Shown here in pieces: positions 18,540-26,137 of a stretch of DNA of 64,000 nt. Within the stretch, counting starts at the first letter, position 1, and each line of letters begins with the position of its first letter. This stretch comes from Ardenticatenaceae bacterium. Lineage in GTDB: Bacteria; Chloroflexota; Anaerolineae; Promineifilales; Promineifilaceae. Made by a program: the position numbers and the translations under genes. The notes under the pieces were generated by a model, which ran no database searches, was not told the origin of the DNA, and worked only from the letters and a program-made list of their open reading frames with translations. Location: the NCBI GenBank assembly GCA_020634565.1, contig JACKBN010000004.1:186001-250000 (forward strand). The letters run 5' to 3'.

Positions 18540-19013
18540 ATGAGCGAAGAAGTGGAAAAACCAGGGCGGGATGCGGCCGTTTCATTGCGGGAAATCAAGC
18601 GGGAAACATTACGGCCGTTTCTCAGAATGAAAGTTGCCGAATCACAAGAGAGAATGGTGGCCAACAATGCGGTCTCCATTGCCCAGGCCCATTTTGAACC
18701 CAAAGCGTGGTTCCGTGGCATTTATGCCGACGAGACGCCGGTGGGCTTCATCATGCTGTACGATGACCCGGAGGAGCCGGTTTATTTTTTGTGGCGGCTG
18801 ATGGTGGCTGATGAATTTCAGGGGATGGGATACGGCCGTAAAGCCATTGCGCAACTCGTCGAGTATGTCAAAACTCGCCCCAACGCTACTGAGCTAAAAG
18901 TAAGCCACGTGCCGGAGCTCCCCGGTAATCCCGGTCCGTTTTACCAGAAGTTGGGGTTTGAATACACCGGCGAAGAAGATGATGGCGAGTTGGTAATGCG
19001 GTTGAAGCTGTAG
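18540..19013 (+). CDS. GNAT-family N-acetyltransferase
   Basis: 157 aa. The acetyl-CoA pyrophosphate loop QGMGYGRKA (motif A) and the preceding LWRLMVADEF strand are clear, and the C-terminal FYQKLGFEYTGEEDDGELVM is the usual motif B. The arrangement is that of spermidine/spermine acetyltransferases of the BltD/PaiA type, with the acidic end that contacts polyamines, but substrate is inferred only. The ACGGCCGT octamer occurs at 18611 and inside motif A (GYGRK), and a one-mismatch copy lies at 18575. Confidence 0.85.
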   Translation: MSEEVEKPGRDAAVSLREIKRETLRPFLRMKVAESQERMVANNAVSIAQAHFEPKAWFRGIYADETPVGFIMLYDDPEEPVYFLWRLMVADEFQGMGYGRKAIAQLVEYVKTRPNATELKVSHVPELPGNPGPFYQKLGFEYTGEEDDGELVMRLKL

Positions 19014-19021
19014 GCGTGAAA

Positions 19022-19053
19022 CGTGAAGCGTGAAGAGAAAATCACGCTTCACG
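19022..19053. terminator. Perfect 12-bp inverted repeat between convergent genes
   Basis: CGTGAAGCGTGA (19022-19033) pairs with TCACGCTTCACG (19042-19053), with an A-rich loop. The left arm repeats the unit CGTGAAG in tandem. It overlaps the stop of the minus-strand hydrolase and follows the GNAT stop by 8 nt, so it can act as a shared terminator. Confidence 0.5.
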
Positions 19054-20040
19054 CAATTTTGCCGCCAGAAACCGTGTTGCTTCCTGCTCGGCCCAGCACG
19101 TAAACTGGCCGGGACGCCCAGCCACAAAGCCCATGTGCCCACCGTGGGGCACAATGCCTGCTGTTACGCATGGGTTGGCGTCGAGAGCTGCATAAGGCAC
19201 GTCGTCTGGCGCAAATAGCGGATCGTCCAGGGCACGCAGGATCAGCGTTGGCACCTGGATGTGAGGCACAAATTGTGCCGTGCTGCACTGCTCGTAGTAA
19301 TCATCGGCATCCTTAAAGCCAGCCAGCCGTGAGGTGCCGTAATTGTCAAATTCGCGAAAGGTGCGCGCGGCCAGCAATGTATTAACGTCAAGATGCGGTG
19401 CCAATAAATTGGCTTTGGCCTGCACTTTTTGATGCAGCGATCGCAAGAAATAACGCGTGTAAAAACGAGAGAGGCCACGCTCCATCAGGGCGGCGCTTTT
19501 TTTCATGTCAAAGGGTGGGGAGACGGCAACGGCCGTATCCACCCACTTTTGTGCCTTTGCCCCTTGCTCCCCGACAAATTTCAGCGTCAGGTTTGCGCCT
19601 AACGAGAAACCAATCAGGCCGCGCTTGCTGTGTGGGAACCAGTCCGCGACGGCTTGCAGCGCCCGGGCCACATCATCCGTCGCCCCGGAATGGTAAAAGC
19701 GGGCCAATCGGTTCATCTCGCCGCTGCATGAGCGGTAATTGAGGCCCACGCTGCGAATGCCCAGCTGGGCCAAACGGTAGTAAGTTTCGCGGGCATAGCT
19801 GCGCCGGGCGTTGCCTTCCAGCCCATGCAGCAGCAAAACGACCGGTGCGTCTTTTGGCAGCAAATAACCAGCGACCTCTGGTAAATCCAGGTCAATGAAA
19901 TCGCCATCCGGCGTATTCAGGCGGCGACGCTGAAAAATGATGCCATATTTTTGGCGGACCATGCGGCCAAAAACAGTTTGGGTGTGGCCGCCGGGCAGCC
20001 ATTTGCTGGGCACGTAGGGAGCTAATTCGAAGGTAGACAT
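19042..20040 (-). CDS. YheT-type alpha/beta hydrolase
   Basis: 332 aa. It has the full YheT/UPF0017 signature: the N-terminal PGGHTQTVFGR segment, the oxyanion strand LLLHGLEG, NYRSCSGEMNR, the nucleophile elbow GFSLGANL, acid in RALDDPLFAP and His in HGGHMGF. Family members are carboxylesterase-like enzymes with poorly defined substrates; the plant and animal relatives act on acylglycerols. It converges on the GNAT gene through the hairpin at 19022-19053. Confidence 0.88.
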   Translation of the reverse strand: MSTFELAPYVPSKWLPGGHTQTVFGRMVRQKYGIIFQRRRLNTPDGDFIDLDLPEVAGYLLPKDAPVVLLLHGLEGNARRSYARETYYRLAQLGIRSVGLNYRSCSGEMNRLARFYHSGATDDVARALQAVADWFPHSKRGLIGFSLGANLTLKFVGEQGAKAQKWVDTAVAVSPPFDMKKSAALMERGLSRFYTRYFLRSLHQKVQAKANLLAPHLDVNTLLAARTFREFDNYGTSRLAGFKDADDYYEQCSTAQFVPHIQVPTLILRALDDPLFAPDDVPYAALDANPCVTAGIVPHGGHMGFVAGRPGQFTCWAEQEATRFLAAKLREA

Positions 20041-20103
20041 TTGCGTTTTTGAGTAAGTTGTTGTTTAGCGGTATTGTCGGGGATTACGGCCGTTCTGGCA
20101 AAC

Positions 20104-20154
20104 AAAAAAATAGGACGCAGATAAACCCGCCGATGCGGACCAAAATCTGCGTCC
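20104..20154 (-). terminator. Intrinsic terminator of the hydrogenase operon
   Basis: On the minus strand GGACGCAGAT and ATCTGCGTCC form a perfect 10-bp stem with a 22-nt loop, followed within three bases by a run of seven T (plus 20104-20110). It lies 14 bp after the last gene of the hydrogenase cluster. Confidence 0.7.
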
Positions 20155-20167
20155 CGCAACAATTTTT

Positions 20168-20692
20168 CTACGCCTTTGCAAATATGCTTGCCAAAGCATC
20201 TACCACTTGCGCAGCCGCTGTCGTGGCTTCCGGTGAAAGGGTTTCGCCCATTTCCAGGCTGGCTGGCTGGATGCCAATTAAAGCGACATCACAGTGGAGA
20301 ACGGCCGTAAAATACTCCCCCAGCAGCGACAGCGGCATGGTGTGGGTCGAGGCGCTCAGGCCGTCGCAGTGGCGCCAATCCAGCCAGCGGATGGTGCCGG
20401 GTGGTTCGTTTAGCCGTGCGGCATCGACCAGCAGCACCAGGTTCGGCGCAAAACGGCGCACCTGGCCGGTGCAGTTTTCCGGCGCGTGTGCCGCCTCGAT
20501 GAGGAGTAGGTTGGGGTGGGCAAACGGCCGTAACCCTCGCACCACCGCCAGCCCCACACCGTCATCCCCGCGCAGCGCCTGCCCTACGCCTAAAACTGCC
20601 AGGCGAAACGGCCGTTCAGCTTTCGTCAGCCGGTTCAAGGTCGCCTGAAGCGAGCTTCGCCAGCATGGTTTCAATGTCTTCGTCGCGTCCAT
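20168..20692 (-). CDS. hycI: HycI-type [NiFe]-hydrogenase maturation endopeptidase
   Basis: 174 aa. The M52-family fold is shown by LAVLGVGQALRGDDGVG (nickel-sensing Asp region), LVLLVDAA and STHTMPLSLL, the last typical of HycI, which trims the large subunits of group 4 hydrogenases. It closes the operon that contains that large subunit. From the ATG at 20692 it overlaps the ferredoxin gene by 77 nt; a TTG at 20638 would leave a shorter overlap and a product starting just before the conserved core, so the start is uncertain. Two ACGGCCGT copies occur in the first half. Confidence 0.88.
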   Translation of the reverse strand: MDATKTLKPCWRSSLQATLNRLTKAERPFRLAVLGVGQALRGDDGVGLAVVRGLRPFAHPNLLLIEAAHAPENCTGQVRRFAPNLVLLVDAARLNEPPGTIRWLDWRHCDGLSASTHTMPLSLLGEYFTAVLHCDVALIGIQPASLEMGETLSPEATTAAAQVVDALASIFAKA

Positions 20693-21041
20693 ACGTCACC
20701 GTAAATGGCTCTTTGTTCGTCGCCGCCAGTTCCCATTCTTCACTGGACATCTCAATGCAGCCAAAGCGACAGCTTTCTACACATTGCCCGCAAAAGGTAC
20801 AGTGGTCTGGATGATAGCGCAGCACAAACTGCTTCGCTTTTTTGTCGATGGTGATTAGCTCAATGGCGTTTGCCGGGCAATCTTTATTACACAGGCAGCA
20901 GCCCGTGCATTTTTCCGGGTCCCAGTGCAGCATACCCCGCGTGCGCGGGGGTGCCGGTCGCTTTTCAAACGGATACTGCTCCGTCACCGGACGATGGAAC
21001 AGGGAAGTGACAATATCTTGCAGCATGGTTCCAACTTTCAT
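20616..21041 (-). CDS. Hydrogenase 2x[4Fe-4S] ferredoxin subunit (HycF/NuoI-like)
   Basis: 141 aa. Two cluster motifs are present: CTGCCLCNKDCP and CTFCGQCVESC. It should pass electrons between the small subunit and an external ferredoxin-like partner, on the cytoplasmic arm of the complex. Its start overlaps the stop of the NuoH-like gene by 4 nt (ATGA). The acidic C-terminus overlaps the protease gene. Compared with NuoI it is slightly short, as in HycF and Mbh/Ech ferredoxin subunits. Confidence 0.88.
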   Translation of the reverse strand: MKVGTMLQDIVTSLFHRPVTEQYPFEKRPAPPRTRGMLHWDPEKCTGCCLCNKDCPANAIELITIDKKAKQFVLRYHPDHCTFCGQCVESCRFGCIEMSSEEWELAATNKEPFTVTYGRDEDIETMLAKLASGDLEPADES

Positions 21042-21973
21042 GACACAGCTCCTGCCTGAATAAATTTAACCACGGCCAAAATCAGCCACTGCACAATGAC
21101 CAGCAGCGAGCCGTAGCGCCACCACAGCCCCACCGTCTGGTCGATGCGCAGCCGGGTCATCAACGCCTGGAAACCGGCCAAGCCAACCAGCAGCAGTGCC
21201 GTTTTGAGTAGATATTCCAGCGGCGAGCCGACGCCGCCCAGATAAAATGTGGCCACCAGCGTCAGGCCAATGACTAATTCGGCCACCTTGCCCAGATGGA
21301 AAAGGGCCATGCCCCGGCCGCTGTACTCGGTTAACGCCCCGGCCACGATTTCCGTTTCGGCTTCGGGGGCATCGAATGGCGGCAGTTCCAGCTTGCCCAT
21401 CAGGCCGATGATGGCCACCAGGAAGCCGAGAGGTTGGGTGATGAGCAGCCAACGGCCGTCTGCAAACCCCATAATCTCGTTAATCTGCCAGCTGCCCGCC
21501 ACAATCGCCGGCCCTAACAGCGCCATGAGGAACGGTGCCTCGTAGGCAAACAGCTGTGTCAGGGTGCGCGTGGCGCCCACCAGCGAGAAGCGGCTGGGCG
21601 TGTTGGCCCCGGCCAGCCCGGTGCACAACGTCAGCAGGCTCAGCAGGTACAGCGCCACGATCAGGTCGCCCTTGAAGCTAAAGGCGGGTGGCAGCCCAGC
21701 GATGGGCACGTACAGCGCCGCCGTCAGCGGCCCGGCCACCGCCACGATGGGCAGCAGGATGAATAAGGTGTGGTTGGCGTCACGGGGCAGCACTTCTTCT
21801 TTGACCAGCAGCTTGATCACATCGGCCACCGGCTGGAACCAGCGTGGCCCCACGCGGTTTTGGAAGCGGGCCAGCATCTTGCGATCGACCCATTCGTAAG
21901 CCAACCCATTCAGCAGCAAAAAGATGCCGCTGGGGAAAATAAGAATGGCGAGGATATTTAGGATTCCGTTCAT
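21038..21973 (-). CDS. Hydrogenase membrane subunit (HycD/NuoH-like)
   Basis: 311 aa with about eight membrane helices. Family signatures: YEWVDRKMLARFQNRVGPRWFQPVADVIKL near the N-terminus and the acidic quinone-cavity loop region PPFDAPEAETEIVAG. In group 4 hydrogenases this subunit links the peripheral arm to the antiporter-like subunits. It is preceded by an AT-rich inverted repeat (21982-22047) and followed without gap by the ferredoxin gene. Confidence 0.9.
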   Translation of the reverse strand: MNGILNILAILIFPSGIFLLLNGLAYEWVDRKMLARFQNRVGPRWFQPVADVIKLLVKEEVLPRDANHTLFILLPIVAVAGPLTAALYVPIAGLPPAFSFKGDLIVALYLLSLLTLCTGLAGANTPSRFSLVGATRTLTQLFAYEAPFLMALLGPAIVAGSWQINEIMGFADGRWLLITQPLGFLVAIIGLMGKLELPPFDAPEAETEIVAGALTEYSGRGMALFHLGKVAELVIGLTLVATFYLGGVGSPLEYLLKTALLLVGLAGFQALMTRLRIDQTVGLWWRYGSLLVIVQWLILAVVKFIQAGAVS

Positions 21974-21981
21974 AGCGTTTC

Positions 21982-22047
21982 CAAAAGGTAATTGGGCAAT
22001 TAGGTAATTGAGTAACTATCCAACTACCTAATTACTGAATTACTCAA
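21982..22047. repeat. Intergenic tandem-inverted repeat, GTAATTA family
   Basis: A GGTAATT/AATTAGG unit recurs three to four times and is followed by its reverse complement (CTACCTAATTACTG, TTACTCAATTACTT). It lies inside the hydrogenase operon, between the large-subunit stop-proximal side and the NuoH-like start. Copies of the same family occur at 35453-35515 and 55152-55212. Confidence 0.65.
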
Positions 22048-23718
22048 TTACTTTTTTGCGTACCAATCAATGCCGTACTGCCGCAGTTCTGACCAAGTCC
22101 AGATACGGCCGTCTGCCCGCACAGACTTCACCGATACGGCCCGGTCGTTGCAGGAGAAGCAGGGGTCTACGCCCGCCAACAGCATGGGCATGTCGGCCAG
22201 CTGGTGGCCGACGGCCAGGCTCATTACTGAGGCCATATTAACCAGCGTGGGCGTGCGCACCTTGATGCGGTCTGGCATGTTGGCGCCGTTGCTTTTAATG
22301 AAGTAGAGCAGTTCGCCGCGCGGCGCTTCCACCCGGCTGACTGTCTCGCCCGGCTTGATTTTGCGCGGCATGCGCGTCGTCAGTTCACCTTCGGGCAAAT
22401 TGGCCAGCAGGTGGCGCAGCATGGTGCTGGACGCTTGCAGCTCTTGCAGCCGCACGACAAAACGCGCTTCCAAATCGCCGCTGGTGGCGATGATGGGCTC
22501 CACCGGGAACACGTCATAGGCGGCGTAGGGCGCCTCGATGCGCACGTCGCGGGTGACGCCCGAAGCTCTGGCGTTGGGTCCGACGGCACCGAGTTGTTCC
22601 GCCTGAACGGCCGTCATCACCCCAATGTTGCGGGTGCGCTGGAGGAACATGCCGTCGTTGCTCACCACGTCGAGGTAATGCTCGATACGGCCGTCAAAAA
22701 AGTCTAGCCCTTCCAGGATCATCTCGATTTGCTCTGGGGTCACGTCAAACTTCACTCCACCGAGCAGGTTGGCCGAGTAATTCACCCGGTTGCCCGTCAG
22801 ATTTTCCAGAATGTCCATCACCGTTTCGCGGTCGCGCCAGGTGTACATGAACAGCGTGTCGAACCCGGCCTCGTGGGCGGCCACGCCAAACCAAAGCAGA
22901 TGGCTGTGGAATCGCTCCAGCTCGGCCACCAGTACGCGAATTGCTTGGGCGCGCGGCGGGGCGGTGACACCCGCCAACTTCTCCACCCCCAGCACATAGG
23001 CCAGGGTGTGAATGTGCGAGCAAATGCCGCAGATGCGCTCCAGCAGGTACAGATCCTGCGTCCAGGTGCGGGCTTCGGTTGCCTTTTCAATGCCACGATG
23101 GGCATAGCCCAGCCGCACCGCGCCGTCGGTCACAATCTCACCATCCACGGCAAATTCAAAGTGGGCCGGTTCTTTCAAGGCCGGGTGCTGCGGGCCAATG
23201 GGTACGATGAATTTGTTGCTGCCCGGTTCAACGGGAGTAGGGGCGGCGGTACGGCCGTCTCCTTGCACGGCACTCACATCAAAATCCTTGCGCAGCGGAT
23301 ACACGTCTGCGGGCCAGTCATCCGGCAGAAAGAGATGGCCGGTGTGCGGTGTGTCCGTCACCGTGATGCCAAACATCTCCATCAATTCCTGCTCATGCAC
23401 CGTGGCCGAGGGGATGAGCCCACACAGGCTGGGCACAACAGGATTTTCTTTGGGCAACGGCACGCGCAGGGTGAGAACGGTCGCATCGTGGCAAAAGTGA
23501 TACAGCACCTCCAACATCTCGCCGTCCAGGCCGGTGATGGCGGCTAAATAACCCCAATGGGCATCGAGGAGGGTGGAAACGGCCGTTAGCAAATCCTCAG
23601 CCGCCAGCACCACATCTACCCGGTCCGGTTCTGGCTGGTCAACCGATTTACTCCACGGGTCAACCAGCTTTTCCCCAATTTCTAACTGCGTTAACTGTGC
23701 TTCTGCGTAAGTACTCAT
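22048..23718 (-). CDS. [NiFe]-hydrogenase large subunit, group 4 (HycE-like NuoC-NuoD fusion)
   Basis: 556 aa. Residues ~1-165 are the NuoC/30-kDa-like domain and ~170-556 the NiFe catalytic subunit. All four Ni-ligand cysteines are present: C230/C233 in RICGICSHIH and C520/C523 in DPCFSCNDR. This separates it from complex I NuoD, which lacks them. After Arg526 come 30 residues, close to the length of the HycE tail removed by HycI after the equivalent Arg, and a HycI-type protease gene is in the operon. It should catalyse reversible proton reduction coupled to ion pumping. Start overlaps the small-subunit stop by 4 nt. Confidence 0.93.
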   Translation of the reverse strand: MSTYAEAQLTQLEIGEKLVDPWSKSVDQPEPDRVDVVLAAEDLLTAVSTLLDAHWGYLAAITGLDGEMLEVLYHFCHDATVLTLRVPLPKENPVVPSLCGLIPSATVHEQELMEMFGITVTDTPHTGHLFLPDDWPADVYPLRKDFDVSAVQGDGRTAAPTPVEPGSNKFIVPIGPQHPALKEPAHFEFAVDGEIVTDGAVRLGYAHRGIEKATEARTWTQDLYLLERICGICSHIHTLAYVLGVEKLAGVTAPPRAQAIRVLVAELERFHSHLLWFGVAAHEAGFDTLFMYTWRDRETVMDILENLTGNRVNYSANLLGGVKFDVTPEQIEMILEGLDFFDGRIEHYLDVVSNDGMFLQRTRNIGVMTAVQAEQLGAVGPNARASGVTRDVRIEAPYAAYDVFPVEPIIATSGDLEARFVVRLQELQASSTMLRHLLANLPEGELTTRMPRKIKPGETVSRVEAPRGELLYFIKSNGANMPDRIKVRTPTLVNMASVMSLAVGHQLADMPMLLAGVDPCFSCNDRAVSVKSVRADGRIWTWSELRQYGIDWYAKK

Positions 23719-24161
23719 TGTTTTAAACTCTCCAGCAGCGTCACCACGCCGTGAATGATTGCGTCTGGGCGGGGTGGGCAGCCGGGCACGAAGACGTTCA
23801 CCGGCAGCACCTGGTCGATGCCGCCCAGGCAGTTGTAGCAGTCCTCAAACACCCCGCCCGAGAGGGCGCAGGCACCGACGGCCATCACAAATTTTGGCTC
23901 CGGCATCTGGTCATAGATGCGGCGCAGCCGGTCACGCGATTGCCGCGTAACGGGTCCCGTGCAGATGAGGATGTCGGCGTGGCGCGGGCTGCCTTGCAGC
24001 TTGATGCCAAACCGCTCCACGTCGTAGCGCGGCGTGAGCGTGGCCAAAATTTCAATGTCGCAGCCGTTGCACGAGCCGCTGTTGTAATGAATCGCCCAGG
24101 GCGAATTAATCCGCGCCCAGGAGGTGATGTTGTCTTTTATGGTTTCAAGTGTGCTTGTCAT
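23715..24161 (-). CDS. Hydrogenase small subunit (HycG/NuoB-like)
   Basis: 148 aa. Cysteines for the proximal [4Fe-4S] cluster are in GSCNGCDIE, GACALSGG and GCPPRPD, the usual four-Cys set of NuoB/HycG. It passes electrons between the NiFe site and the ferredoxin subunit. Length is typical for group 4 small subunits. The stop overlaps the large-subunit start by 4 nt. Confidence 0.92.
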   Translation of the reverse strand: MTSTLETIKDNITSWARINSPWAIHYNSGSCNGCDIEILATLTPRYDVERFGIKLQGSPRHADILICTGPVTRQSRDRLRRIYDQMPEPKFVMAVGACALSGGVFEDCYNCLGGIDQVLPVNVFVPGCPPRPDAIIHGVVTLLESLKQ

Positions 24162-24177
24162 GAGATTTTCTTTTTTT

Positions 24178-24230
24178 GTAGCCGCAGTTTCTTACCGCGC
24201 TCTGAAGACGCGGTAAGAAACCGCGGCTAC
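24178..24230. repeat. Long perfect intergenic hairpin within the hydrogenase operon
   Basis: Arms GTAGCCGC-GTTTCTTACCGCG and CGCGGTAAGAAAC-GCGGCTAC pair over 21 bp with one mismatch and a 9-nt loop. It lies between the NuoA-like stop and the small-subunit start. Without a U-tract on the minus side it is more likely a processing or mRNA-stability element than a terminator. Confidence 0.6.
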
Positions 24231-24237
24231 GGCAAAT

Positions 24238-24549
24238 TTACCCTGCAATCAACGCCACCAGCGCCAAAATCAGCCCCACCAGGAACACAATGCTGGCCGG
24301 GGCCAACCCGCTGCTGCCCACGATGAGGACGCCCAGGTGCAAAATGGCAAAAAAGAGGGCCACGATGAAAAACGGCCGATATCCGGGTGCGGCTAAATGG
24401 GTCGGCGCTTCTTCGCCACTGGCGTACGTGCTTACCTTTTCGGCTGATTGCTCGCCCCGATAAGCCCACATTCGGCCCAGGCCGCTTAGTACGGCAGCCA
24501 GCACCAGGTAAATTAAGAACGCGATAGGGGGAGTTAGTATAATTTCCAT
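24238..24549 (-). CDS. NuoA-like hydrogenase membrane subunit
   Basis: 103 aa with three hydrophobic helices. The NuoA-type loop carries YASGEEAP and the following YRPFFIVALFFAILHLG segment. In complex I this subunit lies beside NuoH; here it is part of the hydrogenase membrane arm, which marks the cluster as closer to complex I than minimal Ech enzymes. It is flanked by two hairpin repeats. Confidence 0.85.
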   Translation of the reverse strand: MEIILTPPIAFLIYLVLAAVLSGLGRMWAYRGEQSAEKVSTYASGEEAPTHLAAPGYRPFFIVALFFAILHLGVLIVGSSGLAPASIVFLVGLILALVALIAG

Positions 24550-24566
24550 ATGCTTTTTCCTTCAAA

Positions 24567-24615
24567 CTGGAGATTGGAGATTGGAGATTTTTGTAATCTC
24601 TAATCTCCAGTCTCC
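24567..24615. repeat. Intergenic tandem-inverted repeat, GGAGATT family
   Basis: Three tandem GGAGATT units, a short T-rich loop, then the complementary AATCTCTAATCTCC series. It sits between the NuoA-like start and the NuoN-like stop. A near-perfect sister copy is at 30592-30640. Confidence 0.65.
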
Positions 24616-24621
24616 CCATTT

Positions 24622-26136
24622 TCATCCGCCAAGTGCGGTCATAACGGCCGTTGCCGCCAGTTCCGTAATATTACTAACCAGATTAGGCCAGATGCCCAGC
24701 ACAACCACCCCAGCCGCCAGCAAAACAAGCGGCAGACTAACGGTAGCCGGTAACGGCCGTCCGCCTGCTACCGCCAGCGACGGGGTTTGCCGGTACATCA
24801 TGTTGACCAGCGGCGCGTAGTAGGCCAGCGAGAACACCGAGTTGAGGGCGGCAAAGAGAATAACGGCCGTAATCAACCCATCATCAGCGGCCACACCCGC
24901 GACAAAAATTTGCCACTTAGACATGAAGCCTGCCAACGGCGGCAATCCTGCCAGCCCTAGAATGGCCAGGCTGAAAGCCAGCGCCGCCAGCGGGTACCGC
25001 TTTGACGCGCCCGCCAGGTCGGCAATCGTCAGGCCGTGGTCGCCGGAATCTTTTTGCTGGCTGGTGAAGGCATAGAGCAAAGCGCCCGCCGCCAAAAAGG
25101 CCAATCCTTTCATCAGGCCATGGTTGAGCAGGTGGAAAAAGCTGCCCTGCGCCCCGGCCGATTGCCCCGCGTAGATGGCAATGCCCAGCCCTACTAGCAT
25201 GTAGCCAATGTGCGTCAGGCTGGAGTAGGCCAGCAGCCGTTTCACTTGCTGCTGCCGCAGCGCCATGAGGTTGCCCACGACCATGTTGAGCAGACCAAAA
25301 GCCATCAGCAGCTCGCCCCATGTAGTGGGGACGGTGCCCAACAGGCTTAACGCCCGCAGCAGGGCGACCAATCCGGCCTCAATCACCACGCCGGAGAGCA
25401 TGGCGCTGATGCCGCTGGGAGCCTGGCTGTGCGCGTCGGGGAGCCAGGTGTGCAGGGGCACGAGGGCCACTTTCACGCCAAAGCCGATGGTAAATAGTCC
25501 GCCCGCCGCCAGTAGCACAGGCAAATTGGCGGAGGCCGTCGCCTGCGCCAGCGCATCAAAGCGGAGCTGGCCCGTGGTGCCAAAGACCAGGGCAATGCCC
25601 AGCAGCACCAATACGGAGCCGAGACTGCTTTGCACCAGGTACTTTACGCTGGCTTCGAGAGTAGACGGCCGTTCCCGATAAAACGCCACCAGTAGATACG
25701 ACGAAATCGCCATGCCCTCAAACCAGAGCCACAGGTTGAACAAGTCATACGCGCCGCCGAGGCCAATCATCATGCCGACCATGGCCACAATCATGGCGTA
25801 ATATTTCGATTCGTTGGGTTCGCCCGCCATGCTTTCGCTGGAGTAGAACACCACCAGTGTGCCCAGCAGAAGTGCCAACCCGGCCAGCAACACGCTAAGG
25901 CCATCAAAATGAAGGCTGATTAGCCCGACGGTAAACTCGCACGGGCAAACAATCATGCTGGTGCGGGCCGTTTGCACAAAGGGTAGCCACATCAGCAGTA
26001 GGGCAAACAAGGCCAGCCAGCGGGAGAGCGAAAGCTGCCGCCCGCTTTGCAAATTAGCCAGTCGCCCGCCCAGATAAATGATTGGCGTAGCGATCAGCGG
26101 AATAAGAATTAACGAGATGGGTGCGAAGATGTCCAT
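24622..26136 (-). CDS. NuoN/MrpD-like antiporter subunit
   Basis: 504 aa from the ATG at 26136; a longer open frame exists but overlaps the upstream gene without homology. About 14 membrane helices, with the antiporter-type motifs LFNLWLWFEGMAISSYLL (Glu in TM5), a Lys in VKVALVPLHTWLPDAHSQAPSGISA, and HIGYMLVGLG. It should carry part of the ion-pumping activity. The ATG begins one base after the stop of the NuoL-like gene. Three to four ACGGCCGT copies occur in the 3' half. Confidence 0.9.
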   Translation of the reverse strand: MDIFAPISLILIPLIATPIIYLGGRLANLQSGRQLSLSRWLALFALLLMWLPFVQTARTSMIVCPCEFTVGLISLHFDGLSVLLAGLALLLGTLVVFYSSESMAGEPNESKYYAMIVAMVGMMIGLGGAYDLFNLWLWFEGMAISSYLLVAFYRERPSTLEASVKYLVQSSLGSVLVLLGIALVFGTTGQLRFDALAQATASANLPVLLAAGGLFTIGFGVKVALVPLHTWLPDAHSQAPSGISAMLSGVVIEAGLVALLRALSLLGTVPTTWGELLMAFGLLNMVVGNLMALRQQQVKRLLAYSSLTHIGYMLVGLGIAIYAGQSAGAQGSFFHLLNHGLMKGLAFLAAGALLYAFTSQQKDSGDHGLTIADLAGASKRYPLAALAFSLAILGLAGLPPLAGFMSKWQIFVAGVAADDGLITAVILFAALNSVFSLAYYAPLVNMMYRQTPSLAVAGGRPLPATVSLPLVLLAAGVVVLGIWPNLVSNITELAATAVMTALGG

Positions 26137-26137
26137 G

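Noticed and set aside
22048..24161. Reading the Nuo-like genes as respiratory complex I
   Set aside because: The NuoD-like subunit keeps both CxxC pairs that bind NiFe, has a cleavable-type tail, and a HycI protease gene follows; NuoEFG are absent.
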